Assembly (NCBI RefSeq): GCF_947172395.1
Contig: NC_069087.1
Span: forward strand, 4,545,107 to 4,609,106
Direction of reading: 5' to 3'
DNA from: Bicyclus anynana
Lineage: Eukaryota > Arthropoda > Insecta > Lepidoptera > Nymphalidae
Length of the DNA stretch: 64,000 bases
Positions 12,501 through 21,182 of this stretch are shown here, piece after piece; position 1 is the first letter of the stretch, and each line of letters begins with the position of its first letter. The notes under the pieces were generated by a model. That model was not told the origin of the DNA, made no database searches, and worked only from the letters and a program-made list of their open reading frames with translations. The position numbers were made by a program, and so were the translations under genes.

Positions 12501-12785
12501 AGGAAGTCAAAGGAAGAAGTAAACAATTTTGCTACATGAAAACACTAATTCTAGTCTTCATGTAGTGTTTTTATGACTAGAGACCTACCCGACTTTACCT
12601 AGATTGGACCTGCTTACCAAATTTGATTTATAATTGCCTTAATAACAGATTTTTTTGCGTGCTACAAGAAAGAGGTACATTTGATTATTTAAGTACCTAA
12701 CTTAAGTATAATGGGAATTATTTGTTGCAGGTTCCTCTCGCTGCATTGTTTCCTCTTTCCACACTTCAAATTTTGTCCGAGATAG
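523..12785 (+). CDS. fng: fringe, 3' seven exons (Notch-modifying glycosyltransferase), 5' end outside window
   Basis: Spliced CDS join(523..571,1197..1299,10008..10155,10794..10879,11275..11345,11844..12021,12731..12785), 690 bp, 229 codons plus TAG. Seen: all introns begin GT and end AG and all split codons resolve in frame. Family knowledge: Fringe is a Golgi type II membrane beta-1,3-N-acetylglucosaminyltransferase that adds GlcNAc to O-fucose on Notch EGF repeats and tunes Delta versus Serrate response. Diagnostic segments, numbered within this partial protein: TWFFTDTDN (1-9), CCKMS (about 35-39), FLESGKKWFCHFDDDNYVN (about 45-63) with the metal/UDP-sugar DDD at 57-59, WYLGK, FWFATGGAGICLSR (about 105-118), IRFPDDVTLGYI (about 140-151), and the C-terminal SLHCFLFPHFKFCPR. 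Drosophila Fringe is about 410 aa, so the N-terminal anchor and early catalytic region are missing because the window starts inside the gene. No frameshift or stop is present, so the gene looks intact. Lunatic/manic/radical fringe are vertebrate relatives; insects usually have one gene. Confidence 0.96.
1197..1299 (+). CDS. fng: fringe exon b
   Basis: Acceptor ccgcag, donor gtaagt. It encodes (N)GHMVNTKC...HLCCKMSVEYDHFLESGK(K), matching the conserved Cys-rich stretch just before the DDD motif. It is 103 bp, with split codons at both ends that join cleanly to the neighbouring exons. Confidence 0.95.
2439..2560 (-). mobile_element. Helitron-like 3'-end fragment (fringe intron)
   Basis: On the minus strand it ends with the lepidopteran terminus GACGAAGTCGCGGGCGTCCG, preceded by the usual 'cctcgggaaccatgg' block. 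The CTAG end is degenerate (CTAT). Fragment only. Confidence 0.6.
3213..3320 (-). mobile_element. RTE-type LINE 3' fragment (fringe intron)
   Basis: Minus-strand reading contains DDIKRVTGSR, matching the tail of the lepidopteran RTE protein (consensus DDIKRVAGxRW). It is short, diverged and truncated. Confidence 0.6.
3696..3910 (-). mobile_element. SINE family A, 5'-truncated (fringe intron)
   Basis: Contains the shared family A body: attctttacaag, ctgatggtaagt, aagcgggctaacttgttagg, cggtttctacacgacatcg, ggtaactagccacgg. The tRNA-like head is absent. Confidence 0.85.
4380..4520 (+). mobile_element. probable LINE 3' end with (TTTCA)n tail
   Basis: A non-coding stretch ends in gcaaataaaatttcatttca followed by more TTTCA units. 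A polyadenylation-like motif followed by a short tandem repeat is typical of a non-LTR 3' end. No coding remnant is recognised. Confidence 0.4.
5003..5131 (+). repeat. left arm of a 2.2-kb spaced inverted repeat
   Basis: Reverse-complement match to 7157-7319, sharing aaaacgggacagaaaat, gaccaaagatgtacc and aatcaatgaagaacgatttt. Identity is high by eye, but the other arm has about 40 extra bases. A SINE lies between the arms. Confidence 0.8.
5841..6086 (+). mobile_element. SINE family A, nearly full length (fringe intron)
   Basis: tRNA-like head ggcctccgtgacgctgtggt with box B gggttcgaatccc, then ctgggccgattgaag, ggtccagatctggctggt, gaaaggggtgtggattttca and the tail cttgtaaagaata. An internal deletion removes the ggaggcttcggccgtgg segment. 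Confidence 0.9.
7157..7319 (-). repeat. right arm of a 2.2-kb spaced inverted repeat
   Basis: Reverse complement of 5003-5131 with an insertion around 7237-7275. The short open frame at 7225-7440 runs through it and is not a gene. Confidence 0.8.
7584..7705 (-). mobile_element. RTE-type LINE 3' end, degenerate
   Basis: On the minus strand, cctgcagtgaacgtccttcc and a following tgatgatgaagg resemble the RTE 3' end (cctgcagtggacgtccatcg then GAT repeats). The upstream part is scrambled. Confidence 0.55.
7854..8095 (+). repeat. two-unit tandem repeat, period about 122 bp
   Basis: aaatccaatatggcgg recurs at 7854 and 7976. Both units share gacggac/ggcggac, ggctgtttgaaat-like text, gatatgg, taccaaatga/tatcaaatga and gtttgctg. 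It looks like a lepidopteran dispersed repeat with internal duplication. Non-coding. Confidence 0.75.
8581..8629. repeat. perfect 18-bp inverted repeat
   Basis: ttttcttgaataatattg at 8581-8598 is mirrored at 8612-8629 across a 13-bp spacer. Probably a small fold-back element inside the fringe intron. Confidence 0.6.
9608..9890 (+). mobile_element. SINE family B, full length with perfect target-site duplication (fringe intron)
   Basis: tRNA-like head gatagcccagtggatatgac (box A) and aggttcaaatccgg (box B), then the family body (cgtggggaaac, cgcattgggccagcgtggtg, gactcgagctcag) and a tail ggttgataatgat. The 10-bp sequence gatcatacat flanks both ends (9598-9607 and 9891-9900), which is direct evidence of retroposition. 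It ends 117 bp before fringe exon c. Confidence 0.95.
10008..10155 (+). CDS. fng: fringe exon c, carries the DDD catalytic motif
   Basis: Acceptor cgtcag, donor gtaaat. It encodes WFCHFDDDNYVNIPRL and then WYLGKTSVNKP. The DDD triplet (10024-10032) is the DxD-type motif that coordinates Mn2+ and UDP-GlcNAc in Fringe enzymes. The preceding intron is 8.7 kb and repeat-rich; a SINE ends about 110 bp before this exon. Confidence 0.97.
10508..10691 (+). mobile_element. non-autonomous Helitron-like element (fringe intron)
   Basis: Starts TCCATACTAATATTATAAAT and ends CTAACTAG, with the body 'acggctaaacggctgaaccg' typical of small lepidopteran elements. TC...CTAG termini and an A before the start fit Helitrons; the 3' neighbour is A rather than T. 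No coding capacity. Confidence 0.65.
10794..10879 (+). CDS. fng: fringe exon d
   Basis: Acceptor tttcag, donor gtatga. It encodes LLYTFWFATGGAGICLSRS...KMLPIA plus two bases of a Ser codon. FATGGAG is a strongly conserved part of the Fringe active-site region. The donor is followed at once by MITE-derived sequence. Confidence 0.97.
10900..11215 (+). mobile_element. MITE family M1 copy filling a fringe intron
   Basis: Shares gtgatccgaatttagc, actgagcgcacacat, acacacaactcgatattgta, atatttaggtatt and aattaagacaatta with copies at 36.5 and 48.6 kb. Its right end tagtataatatctttg matches the M1 right terminus. The left end is rearranged into a palindrome (10922-10967). It takes up most of the 395-bp intron. 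Confidence 0.75.
10922..10967. repeat. perfect 21-bp inverted repeat hairpin
   Basis: The arms attcggatcactttttgcgtg (10922-10942) and its exact complement (10947-10967) are separated by ccta. The hairpin sits in a short fringe intron, 43 bp after the donor. The other M1 copies have only one arm, so this is a local fold-back change. Confidence 0.9.
11275..11345 (+). CDS. fng: fringe exon e
   Basis: Acceptor tttcag, donor gtaaga. It encodes (S)GGRFISICESIRFPDDVTLG and YII. The PDD block holds the conserved acidic residue assigned a catalytic-base role in vertebrate Fringe structures. It is 71 bp and phase-compatible on both sides. Confidence 0.96.
11489..11620 (-). mobile_element. SINE family A fragment (fringe intron)
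   Basis: Minus-oriented 3' part: gaccttgactacaatctcac, ggtaagtgatgatgcat, ttttcggtttctacacga. The head is missing and the copy is diverged. Confidence 0.75.
11844..12021 (+). CDS. fng: fringe exon f
   Basis: Acceptor ttacag, donor gtaaga. It encodes (E)HLMEKNLTRLPELHSHLE...FRDQISFSYS...WNVINVPGF...DPT. HSHLE and the QxSFSY block match the C-terminal half of the Fringe domain. Confidence 0.95.
12731..12785 (+). CDS. fng: fringe terminal exon
   Basis: Acceptor ttgcag. It encodes (R)FLSLHCFLFPHFKFCPR followed by TAG at 12783-12785. The ending SLHC...FP...FCPR is the conserved Fringe C-terminus, so this stop is very likely the true one. Confidence 0.95.
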
Positions 12786-12905
12786 TACCAAGATCAAAAA
12801 ATTAACTAAAGTTGTTTAAATTATCCACAAATAATGTTATTTTTACATTCCTATCACCTTAGCAAAGAGTTTAGTTTTCATACTGTACTATTCCATAAAG
12901 ATCTA

Positions 12906-12935
12906 AATAAATTGTAAGTAGGTAGGTGCAATAAA
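12906..12935 (+). promoter_or_regulatory. candidate polyadenylation signals of fringe
   Basis: AATAAA occurs at 12906-12911 and 12930-12935, 121 and 145 bp after the stop. Either could end a short 3' UTR. AATAAA is frequent by chance in AT-rich DNA and insect fringe 3' UTRs can be longer, so this is only a candidate. Confidence 0.35.
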
Positions 12936-13020
12936 GCCTTTAAATATTTTATGAGTATAAAACATTGTGTGATATGTGATATTGGTTAACAGTCTTTGTA
13001 CAAATCTAAATTTTATATTT

Positions 13021-13219
13021 AAAAGCAATGATGTTAGAAGAAATACGTTCGGAACCCTAAAAAGGGGTAGATAGGTAATAAACATTCGATATTTACTACA
13101 GCGGCGCGGATACAGTCCATCAACTAAGCTCAGGTTTGCTAATTAACATAGTTTAACGTACCACTTGCGATCCGCGTATAACTTATCTACCTCTTTTTTC
13201 TTCTAACATCATTGTTTCA
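13021..13219. mobile_element. fold-back element (MITE-like) downstream of fringe
   Basis: caatgatgttagaagaaa near 13026 is mirrored as ttcttctaacatcattg near 13199-13215, and ggtagataggtaat is mirrored as acttatctacc. The terminal inverted repeats are about 40 bp with indels. It could lie inside the fringe 3' UTR if a distal poly(A) site is used. Confidence 0.6.
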
Positions 13220-13222
13220 AAG

Positions 13223-14220
13223 TAATTGTTTACGCGATGTATTAAACATTTGTGTTGTATAGTTTTATGATTAATGAAAACCTTAACTGTGATATTAAAT
13301 TATATTTAACGTTAAGCTTTGTTTATATTACTTAGATGTACTAATAAATGTATTTAAACTTTCTTCCAGTCAGATTATGTTATGAATTTGTTTGATAGGT
13401 TGTTTATCAAATAAACAATTGTAATTTTTACTACTTCTTTTATTTGACAACATCCATGGAAAACCTGATGTCACAAAAGTATAATAATTTGCTAGACGAT
13501 AAGTTATGCTGTTTTACTGCATTTACATGAGTAACATTTTCGCCCTATTATGGTTTCAATGCACAAGCAGTGTTGCATTTTCAATTTTGAGTGTTGGAAA
13601 TAGACCTTCATTTAACTTCATACATTATTTGAACGCTTTTTTAACGTCCGTTAAAAAAACTCTCGTACGAATGAGGGCTAAGACCGTCAACCAACATTGG
13701 AGCAGTGCGTTTAAGCTACAATATAATATAATTCAAGACGATCGAACAGGCTGTATAACCACAGGTCTTTGCCACACGTCGAAAAAAAATTGTCATCGAT
13801 ATTAAAAAGTGTGCAGTCACAAACAGTAGAGGTCAAGATAAAAAAAAAACAAATGTCCGCACCAATAGAATACAAATGATATGCATTACGTGAACACGTC
13901 GCAAATCGCAACGAGATGTCTGGCGACAGCTTACTCAGCTGCTTAACATTCACGGAATGTTAGGTTAATGTCCTTATAGACGTGCCTATATTTGTTAGTA
14001 CCTTACACAAACGTGATTTACAATACATAACAATATAATCATTAGATACTTAGAATCATTTTTATTGACTATATTCAACAGGTACATTATTATAAGTATA
14101 CATTTAGTAATAGTAGAACTTTTTATGGAAGAAATCGTTCAAGAAAGTACTAATGCCCTCACTTATTTCTGCAGACAAGCAGCAATATGTTTTCCGGTCT
14201 GAAGATTGTAATTAAAGGCC
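13223..14220. other. intergenic, AT-rich, no gene seen
   Basis: The open frame at 13506-13805 has no recognisable domain. Its segment gtgttgcattttcaatttt...gttggaaatagacc near 13568-13605 recurs near 32239-32275, so it is repeat sequence. Nothing else is supportable. Confidence 0.5.
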
Positions 14221-14303
14221 ATGAGGCTAACACGCCAACTCGCATTGGTGCATAATCAATGGTTTTTCCACTTTAAACAATTTAGAAATACAAGTAAAAG
14301 TAT

Positions 14304-14597
<294 letters not shown>

Positions 14598-14655
14598 TAA
14601 CAACCGATGGACGTCCACTGTTGGACATAGGGCTATCTCATGGTCTTCCAAAAAA
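14598..14655 (-). mobile_element. RTE-type LINE 3' end, source of the ATC array
   Basis: Minus-strand text contains ctatgtccaacagtggacgt and ccatcggttgttaatgatga, the RTE 3' terminus just before its GAT tail. Confidence 0.75.
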
Positions 14656-15424
14656 ACGATCTAAAATAATTTACTCCGAATTATAATTATCGTTTCTTAG
14701 TAACAATTAATTAACTATCGTCACGTCGTTTGAATGACGTTAAAAAATATTGTGGTATTCAGTAAATCTCCTGGTACATGAAAATAAATTACTCTCGTAT
14801 TTCTCGTCTACGTTACCTTGAATCCTTGGAACTTGTATTTTGTTACCTTGAATGCCAACTTTTCAACATGACTGGCAGCAGAAACGTGCCATCTAACCAT
14901 GTTTGGATATTTCAATTCATATAGTAACACTTTCTTTACATTACCACCTTATTTATAACTTGAGGGACACTTGAATAGCCTTATATGAACATAATCTGAA
15001 CGACCGTGATTTAGTACAGTTCGAACTTGAGAGTTGAATTCGTTCCATAAACGGGACTAAGAGTATCTAAGGCGACGATTTATTGCTATTTCTGGTATGC
15101 TAAACGACTAAGATTTGTATTACAAAATACTGTGGTCTCGACTTTCGTCTGTATTATGTATTTTAGTTAGAAACGCCGATTGACGTTAAGGACTCTAGGT
15201 GCTGAACCGCATAACGCAGTGTTCTTCGACCACCACTAGATGAAATGATGACGTCAAGTCAAGCGGATTATAGGAATCCGCTCGATACTATCGGCTCAAA
15301 ACTCTGGTGTTTTACCGAAGCCAAGGTTTGTATGTCAACAACAGTTGGTAAGCTGCAATACCTCTGAAAAGCCGGCAAGATGAAAATTCGCTACATACAA
15401 TGTTTTTTATAACTATATTAACGC

Positions 15425-15597
15425 CTAGTCGGCGACCCGCGGTTTCACCCGCGTTGTTCCTGTTTTTGTAGGAATGTGGGGATAAAACATAGCCTATGAT
15501 AATTACAAATAACGTGATTTCTAGTGGTAACAGAATTTTCAAATTCTTTTACCCTCTTTATCACCACAAACGTTACCTCTGTAATATTAGTATAGAT
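15425..15597 (-). mobile_element. Helitron-like family 2 copy
   Basis: Contains ccgcggtttcacccgcgttg, gtaggaatgtggggataaaa, catagcctatg and ends tctgtaatattagtataga, a layout shared with 27826, 38452 and 59630. On the minus strand it starts TCTATACTAATATTACAGA. Confidence 0.6.
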
Positions 15598-16184
15598 GAC
15601 CAATAATAATTCATAATTAAATGAAATACAGTCCATGCTCCGTGTAGTTGCTTTCATTACAAATCAGATTGACCATGGATTTAAGGACGATTAATTTAAA
15701 CGTGATGACAAGATAAGTCGGTTTCGAAGCCTCCGGAATCTAATCCGATTTTCTTTTAAATACTGCATGCTACAGTGAATTCGAAACGTGCTCGCAATAG
15801 TCGATTATGTGGCATTAAATTGAAGAGTCTTTGACGATTAATTAACATTGACATGCCTCATTCGCTCCGCGGCGGCGGGTCCTGACATTTCCTGTCGTGG
15901 CACCTGGCCAATTCGTTTTCCTTTATTTACTAATCGATTATTACCGAGTCATGCTACGTAATTGGGTTCTTCTGATTCGTTCTGTATCGGATAGCTAGCT
16001 ATAATTTTCCATAGTCATTCATGGTTTACTGCTATTGTCTTTATAAAAATTTGAGCTACATTTAATGCTGGCGCTACATGTAGCTACAAACGTTTGAAGA
16101 TTTAAATGACGAACTATATGTACACCTTTCTTGTACAATGTACATTATTGTACATTTATTGAAGCAACTTGCCAAATGTAGGGA

Positions 16185-16262
16185 CTTCCAAACATCAGCA
16201 TCCTGTGCCGCCAGCATCCAGCGAATCCCTGCTACTCGCTTGATTTAGTCGGTCCCCCTGGT
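16185..16262 (-). mobile_element. RTE fragment, inverted partner
   Basis: The minus strand matches the plus-strand RTE tail at about 16440-16520 (ctggatgctggcggcacag, acatcaagcg-like text), forming an inverted repeat around a ~150-bp spacer. Confidence 0.65.
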
Positions 16263-16321
16263 CGACCATTACTGCGCTTTCTAGGGAAATCATTAATAAT
16301 ATATACCTACGTGCTAATAAA

Positions 16322-16572
16322 GTGAAGTGAAGTGGCAATGGGCGGGGCACATAGTTCGAAGAGCCGATGAACGTTGGGGTCCCACAGTGCTGAAATGGTG
16401 GTCCCGCACTAGAAGGCGCAGTGTTGGGCGACCCCCCACCAGGTGGACTGACGACATCAAGCGAGTCGCAGGTATTCGCTGGATGCAGGTGGCTCAATAT
16501 CGTGATGTTTTTAAGTCCCTGCAAAAGGCCTATGTCCTGCAGTGGACGTCCATCGGCTGATATGACGCGCTA
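16322..16572 (+). pseudogene. RTE-type LINE, C-terminus of reverse-transcriptase polyprotein
   Basis: An open frame at 16327-16560 reads KWQWAGHIVRRADERWGP, RRRSVGRPPTRWTDDIKRVA, QKAYVLQWTSIG and stop. This matches the conserved C-terminal tail of lepidopteran RTE endonuclease/reverse-transcriptase proteins, which acts in target-primed reverse transcription. All catalytic domains are missing (5' truncation). The 3' end cctgcagtggacgtccatcg is typical. Confidence 0.85.
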
Positions 16573-17222
16573 ATAATCTCTTGATACATAACATTATATA
16601 GTTACGTAGTACCACACATATGTAGTGATGTAGGTAATTCAGTACATAAAAATCGCGTTCCTAAATCAATTATCATACAGCTCAGTATCGCATTTCATTG
16701 CCATTTGCGACACAAATGCAGTAATCTAATTTTAGAACCTTAGCGATGCAAATTCCGTGCATTAATAAACCACTTGAATAGAACCTTGTCAGCACTGGCT
16801 CATCTTTCGTTCATCAAGTTCTTTATTGAAATTGTAGAGTTTTTATATTCAGCGACAAATACGTACTCGGCGATCTCATCTGATGTCAAGTGACTACTGG
16901 AAGTGTAGGCTTATCCGCTATGTTTGATCCGAATCCAAGATGATTCAGATTGAGAAAAGTCTGATTGAGTTGAAACGCTATTCTGTGACGATGTTGTTAC
17001 AACTCGACACCCTACAGCTTTGATTTCGTCTTTATCTCTCTTTATCTCATACGATACGATACTATACAAAGAGATAGATAGAGATGAATTTAAGACTCCA
17101 CTTGAGCATATATGAAACACCGTTATCGAAATAGAGCGATAGAAAATTTACACCGTATTAATGAATGTTTTATATGAATGAAATTAATTATGAGTTTTCG
17201 ACTTTAATTAGGATTCATGTTT

Positions 17223-18251
17223 AATAGTCGATTATGTGGCATTAAATTGAAGAGTCTTTGACGATTAATTAACATTGACATGCCTCATTCGCTCCGCGGC
17301 GGCGGGTCCTGACATTTCCTGTCGTGGCACCTGGCCAATTCGTTTTCCTTTATTTACTAATCGATTATTACCGAGTCATGCTACGTAATTGGGTTCTTCT
17401 GATTCGTTCTGTATCGGATAGCTAGCTATAATTTTCTATAGTCATTCATGGTTTGCTGCTACTGTCTTTATAAAAATGTGAGCTATATTTAATGCTGGCG
17501 CTACATGTAGCTACAAACGTTTGAAGATTTAAATGACGAACTATATGTACACCTTTCTTGTACATTGTACATTATTGTACATTTATTGAAGCAACTTGTC
17601 AGATGTAGGGACTTCCAAACGTCACCATCCTGTGCCGCCAGCATCCAGCTAGCATAGTTATGTAGGTAGTTCAGTACATAAAAATCGCGTTTCTAAATCA
17701 ATTATCATACAGCTCAGTATCGCATTTCATTGCCATTTGCGACACAAATGCAGTAATCTAATTTTAGAACCTTAGCGATGCAAATTCCGTGCATTAATAA
17801 ACCACTTGAATAGAACCTTGTCAGCACTGGCTCATCTTTCGTAGATCAAGTTCTTTATTGAAATTGTAGAGTTTTTATATTCAGCGACAAATACGTACTC
17901 GGCGAACTCATCTGATGTCAAGTGACTACTAGAAGTGTAGGCTTATCCGCTATGTTTGATCCGAATCCAAGATGATTCAGATTGAGAAAAGTCTGATTGA
18001 GTTGAAACGCTATTCTGTGACGATGTTGTTACAACTCGACACCCTACAGCTTTGATTTCGTCTTTATCTCTCTTTATCTCATACGATACGATACTATACA
18101 AAGAGATGGATAGAGATGAATTTAAGACTCAATTTGAGCAGATATGAAACACCGTTATCGAAATAGAGCGATAGAGAATTTACACCGTATTAATGAATGT
18201 TTTATATGAATGAAATTAATAATGAGTTTTCGACTTTAATTAGGATTCATG
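17223..18251 (+). repeat. tandem duplication, copy 2 (about 1.03 kb)
   Basis: Nearly identical to 15796-17222 but lacks the ~400-bp RTE block. The junction lies at about 17648, after gccgccagcatccagc. The first part of the inverted RTE fragment (17600-17648) is still present, which points to deletion here rather than insertion in copy 1. Confidence 0.93.
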
Positions 18252-18344
18252 ACATAACTTCATGTTTCAAAAGTGCTTGAAAACCTAATTGAAATAAATG
18301 AACTCTGACTGTATGATATAATAAAAAGGGCTCTTGCCACCATA

Positions 18345-18803
18345 AATATTCCTGCGCTAATCGAGCCGTCAGGAATCAGTCGGGATGATGGCAAGAGACC
18401 TGATGGATTGACGCTGGTTCCCTGGGAAATGGGGCGGGCCCTGATGTGAGACGCTACGCATATCAGGGAGACAGAATCAAGACCGGGAGCCGCAGCAGAA
18501 AAAGCTGAAACCGGTAAGTGGCTCGAGTATGCCTCTCTGACAGAGAGTTACATATTTGTACCTTTTGCCGTGGAGACCTTTGGGCCATGGAGTCGCAGTG
18601 CCAAAAAATTTCATCGAATAATTTCACCGCGGCTAGTTGTCTCGACTGGTGACAGAAGGGCTGGCTCATTTTTTGCGCAAAGGATCAGCCTGGCTGTCCA
18701 GCGCGGAAATGCAGCCAGTATTCTTGCCACCATTCCACGTGGGCATGATTTGTATAGTTATTAGGATAAGTTAGCTTAAGTTCCATATTGTATTCTTTCT
18801 CAC
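18345..18803 (+). pseudogene. non-LTR retrotransposon protein C-terminus and 3' UTR
   Basis: One frame reads NIPALIEPSGISRDDGKRPD, GLTLVPWEMGRAL, an in-frame TGA near 18445 where related elements have W, then YIFVPFAVETFGPWSRSA, RAGSFFAQRISLAVQRGNAA, SILATIPRGHDLYSY and stop (about 18763). The RPDGLTLVPW and QRGNAAS blocks are typical of the C-terminal region of a non-LTR retrotransposon protein; I cannot assign the clade firmly. The 3' part recurs at 22174-22470. It is 5' truncated and inactive. Confidence 0.75.
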
Positions 18804-18946
18804 TCTGACTTTGTCTTCTTTGATATTATCAAATTTTTAATGAAGCTCAAGCTGTCCCGTTGACCGATATTTTTAGTTTTTCACTCGTTGAATCGTGAAT
18901 CACTCGTTCTTACGATCGCATACATCTACTATTATGTATCTACATT

Positions 18947-19027
18947 ATACTCAGAGGCACAGTTATCCGCACACTTTGATATTACGCGAGTTTATTAAAA
19001 TGGGCGGATAATTGAGCCTCTGAGTAT
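18947..19027. mobile_element. 81-bp MITE-like palindrome
   Basis: atactcagaggcacagttat at the left is mirrored by ataattgagcctctgagtat at the right, giving arms of about 24 bp with few mismatches around a ~33-bp centre. Confidence 0.7.
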
Positions 19028-19712
19028 TTAACAGGATATCATATTACAAAACACACTTGCGTAATTTTAAAAGCTGTTCAATTTATCTTTAATATTAATG
19101 TCTACCGTCGTTTTATAGGATAACACTCGAATATCACTGGTTCCCAACAGTTGTATAGCGAAAACTTAATTTCATAATTTCCTTTTCAAAGCGGTGCTAT
19201 TAACGCGCGTCCATAGATTCTGTGTTTTTAATAATGGCTATAACTGTTTCCTATGTACAATCATTTCGATTTACCATTTACCAAACTAGTTCACTTAATG
19301 ACAGTATAAATAAAATAAAGCTTTCAAAGACTGCCGATCTCTTACAACGGTGACCATCATTTTAAATATTTTCGGACGCTATAATTTTAAAACTCTAATC
19401 ATCATGCATGCATGCATATTATATTGAAATAACCAAATTTTAAGTCCTAAGTCACAGTAAGTTATTTACTAAATAATAATAAAAATAAAACGTGTCAAAA
19501 TAGTAAACATCGCGGCAAGCTATCGCTATTTGGAGTTCTGTTATGATGCTACCGTCAAAGGTATGTATTGGATAGAATAAACTCGACTTCTTCAAAGTAA
19601 GCCCGCTACCACACTAAACTGCATCGTCGCTAACAACAAGGACACATCGCGCTGAATAGCTAACGAGTACATAGCTATTGCAAAATAATAATACCTACCT
19701 ATATCCTACTAA

Positions 19713-19846
19713 AGTGCTTTTCAGATAGCATGGGTACAGTGACAGTTGCCTTATGACGTTTATAATACGCACTATTATCGTGAATCGTGGAAAACTTTCA
19801 AGAGTGAAACGAACTGTCACCGTACCCATGATATCTGAAAAACACT
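19713..19846. mobile_element. 134-bp MITE with ~35-bp terminal inverted repeats
   Basis: agtgcttttcagatagcatg...gtgacagtt is mirrored by aactgtcaccgtacccatg...ctgaaaaacact. The right arm also occurs inside the composite element at 38642-38948. Confidence 0.8.
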
Positions 19847-19849
19847 ATT

Positions 19850-20362
19850 TATACTAATATTATAAAGAGGAAAACTTTGTATGTTTGTTTGTTTGTTTGA
19901 TTGTAATGAATAGGCTCAAAAACTACTGGACCGATTTTAAAAATTCTTTCACCATTCGAAAGCTACATTATCCACAAGTAACATAGGCTAAATTTTATTT
20001 TGGAAATAAATAGGGTTCCGTAAGATATTTGGGGTTTTCAGACACAAGGTGTAAAAAATCAACCAGAAAAGTTACTTATTTTGCTTACGCCGGCTAAACT
20101 ATAAAAGATAGAGCCATAAAATGTTCTAATGAATTGTAGATCTTATAAATATCTACAAAAAATCCGTGATACACTAAACCAATCTGTGTCGAGTGAGGCA
20201 CAACAACCATTTTCTTATTAAACATCTTGAATTTTTTGTACTACATTTAAACGCATTTATTTTACTCATGCTATTAATCTTTATCAAAGGGTAGGGGTAG
20301 GATAGGGGTAGTTGAAAGTTTACATCGAGTTTAATGCGGATGAAGTCGCGGGGGTCGGCTAG
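19850..20362 (+). mobile_element. Helitron-like element, about 510 bp
   Basis: Starts near atactaatattataaagagg and ends tgaagtcgcgggggtcggct with CTAG at 20359-20362. Internal text aaactactggaccgatttta is typical. No protein. Confidence 0.65.
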
Positions 20363-20525
20363 TAATATTATAAACGCGAAATTTTGTATGAATGTTAGTT
20401 AAAAGGAAGATAGATAATTCCCTGGATTAAAACATAGGCTACTTTTCATCCCGGAAAAACCCATGGTTCCCGCGCTATATGTGAAACACTAAATTCTACG
20501 CGGACGAAGTCGCGAACATCTGCTA
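20363..20525 (+). mobile_element. Helitron-like element abutting the previous one
   Basis: Starts taatattataaacgcgaaat directly after the upstream CTAG and ends cgcggacgaagtcgcgaaca, tctgctac. The two elements are head-to-tail with no spacer. Confidence 0.65.
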
Positions 20526-20876
20526 CAAAATTATACATTAATGCCACAGGTGTAAGCTGTTTCTCAGTCAATCTAGTTTATGATAAGGAAGTTACAAAAT
20601 GTAGGTAGATAATCTTAGACACCCACACAACTTAACAAGTTTTAGATAAATTTTGATTAATTACTCAGGGTATAATAAATCGCTGCCCCTATCAATCTTA
20701 TACAACTCATTACAATCAAGCTTCATAAAAGCCATACACAAGTTAACTGTTACATTTTACACGATAATTACGGTAAGAGTAATAAAAAGGCCCTCCGGCG
20801 AATACAAGTCAAAAACATCAAAAAATGTTGCACAATCTTGAGACTTTAAATATATCTGTACAAGAGGCGGCTGTAT

Positions 20877-20986
20877 AATTGGCTTCGGACCAGTTAATAA
20901 CATGGACTTAGAACCTGTCGTGGTCAGACTTTCGTCATTGTGTAAAAGCTGAGAATTTGACAGCTCATGTTCCTACTATAGGCAAG
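20877..20986 (+). repeat. dispersed repeat family E copy
   Basis: attggcttcggaccagttaa and gacagctcatgttcctacta recur in variant form near 21820-21935, 26600-26700, 34835-34960 and 47795-47900. Function and class unknown. Confidence 0.45.
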
Positions 20987-21182
20987 TAAATATCACGTGT
21001 TTTAAACAGCGAAGGAAAAACATCGTGAGGAAACCTGCATACTTGAGAATTCTCTGCGAGTGTGAAGCCTGCCAATCCGCATTGGGCCAGTGTGGTGGAC
21101 TATTGGTCTAACCCCTCTGTTTCTGAAAGGTGACTCGAGCTCAGCAGTGAGTCTAATATGTGTTGTTAATGATGATGATAAT
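20987..21182 (+). mobile_element. SINE family B, 5'-truncated
   Basis: Contains taaatatcacgtgttttaaa, catcgtgaggaaacctgcat, ccgcattgggccagtgtggt, gtgactcgagctcagcagtg and a GATGATGATA tail. The tRNA head is missing. Confidence 0.88.

Larger units (their letters stand above)
15796..17222 (+). repeat. tandem duplication, copy 1 (about 1.43 kb)
   Basis: Begins aatagtcgattatgtggcat and ends attaggattcatg; the same sequence restarts at 17223. It carries about 400 bp (16218-16625) absent from copy 2. Otherwise the two differ by scattered single-base changes. Confidence 0.95.

Noticed and set aside
13506..13805. 99-codon open frame downstream of fringe
   Set aside because: Segment recurs near 32.2 kb; no domain and no splice support.
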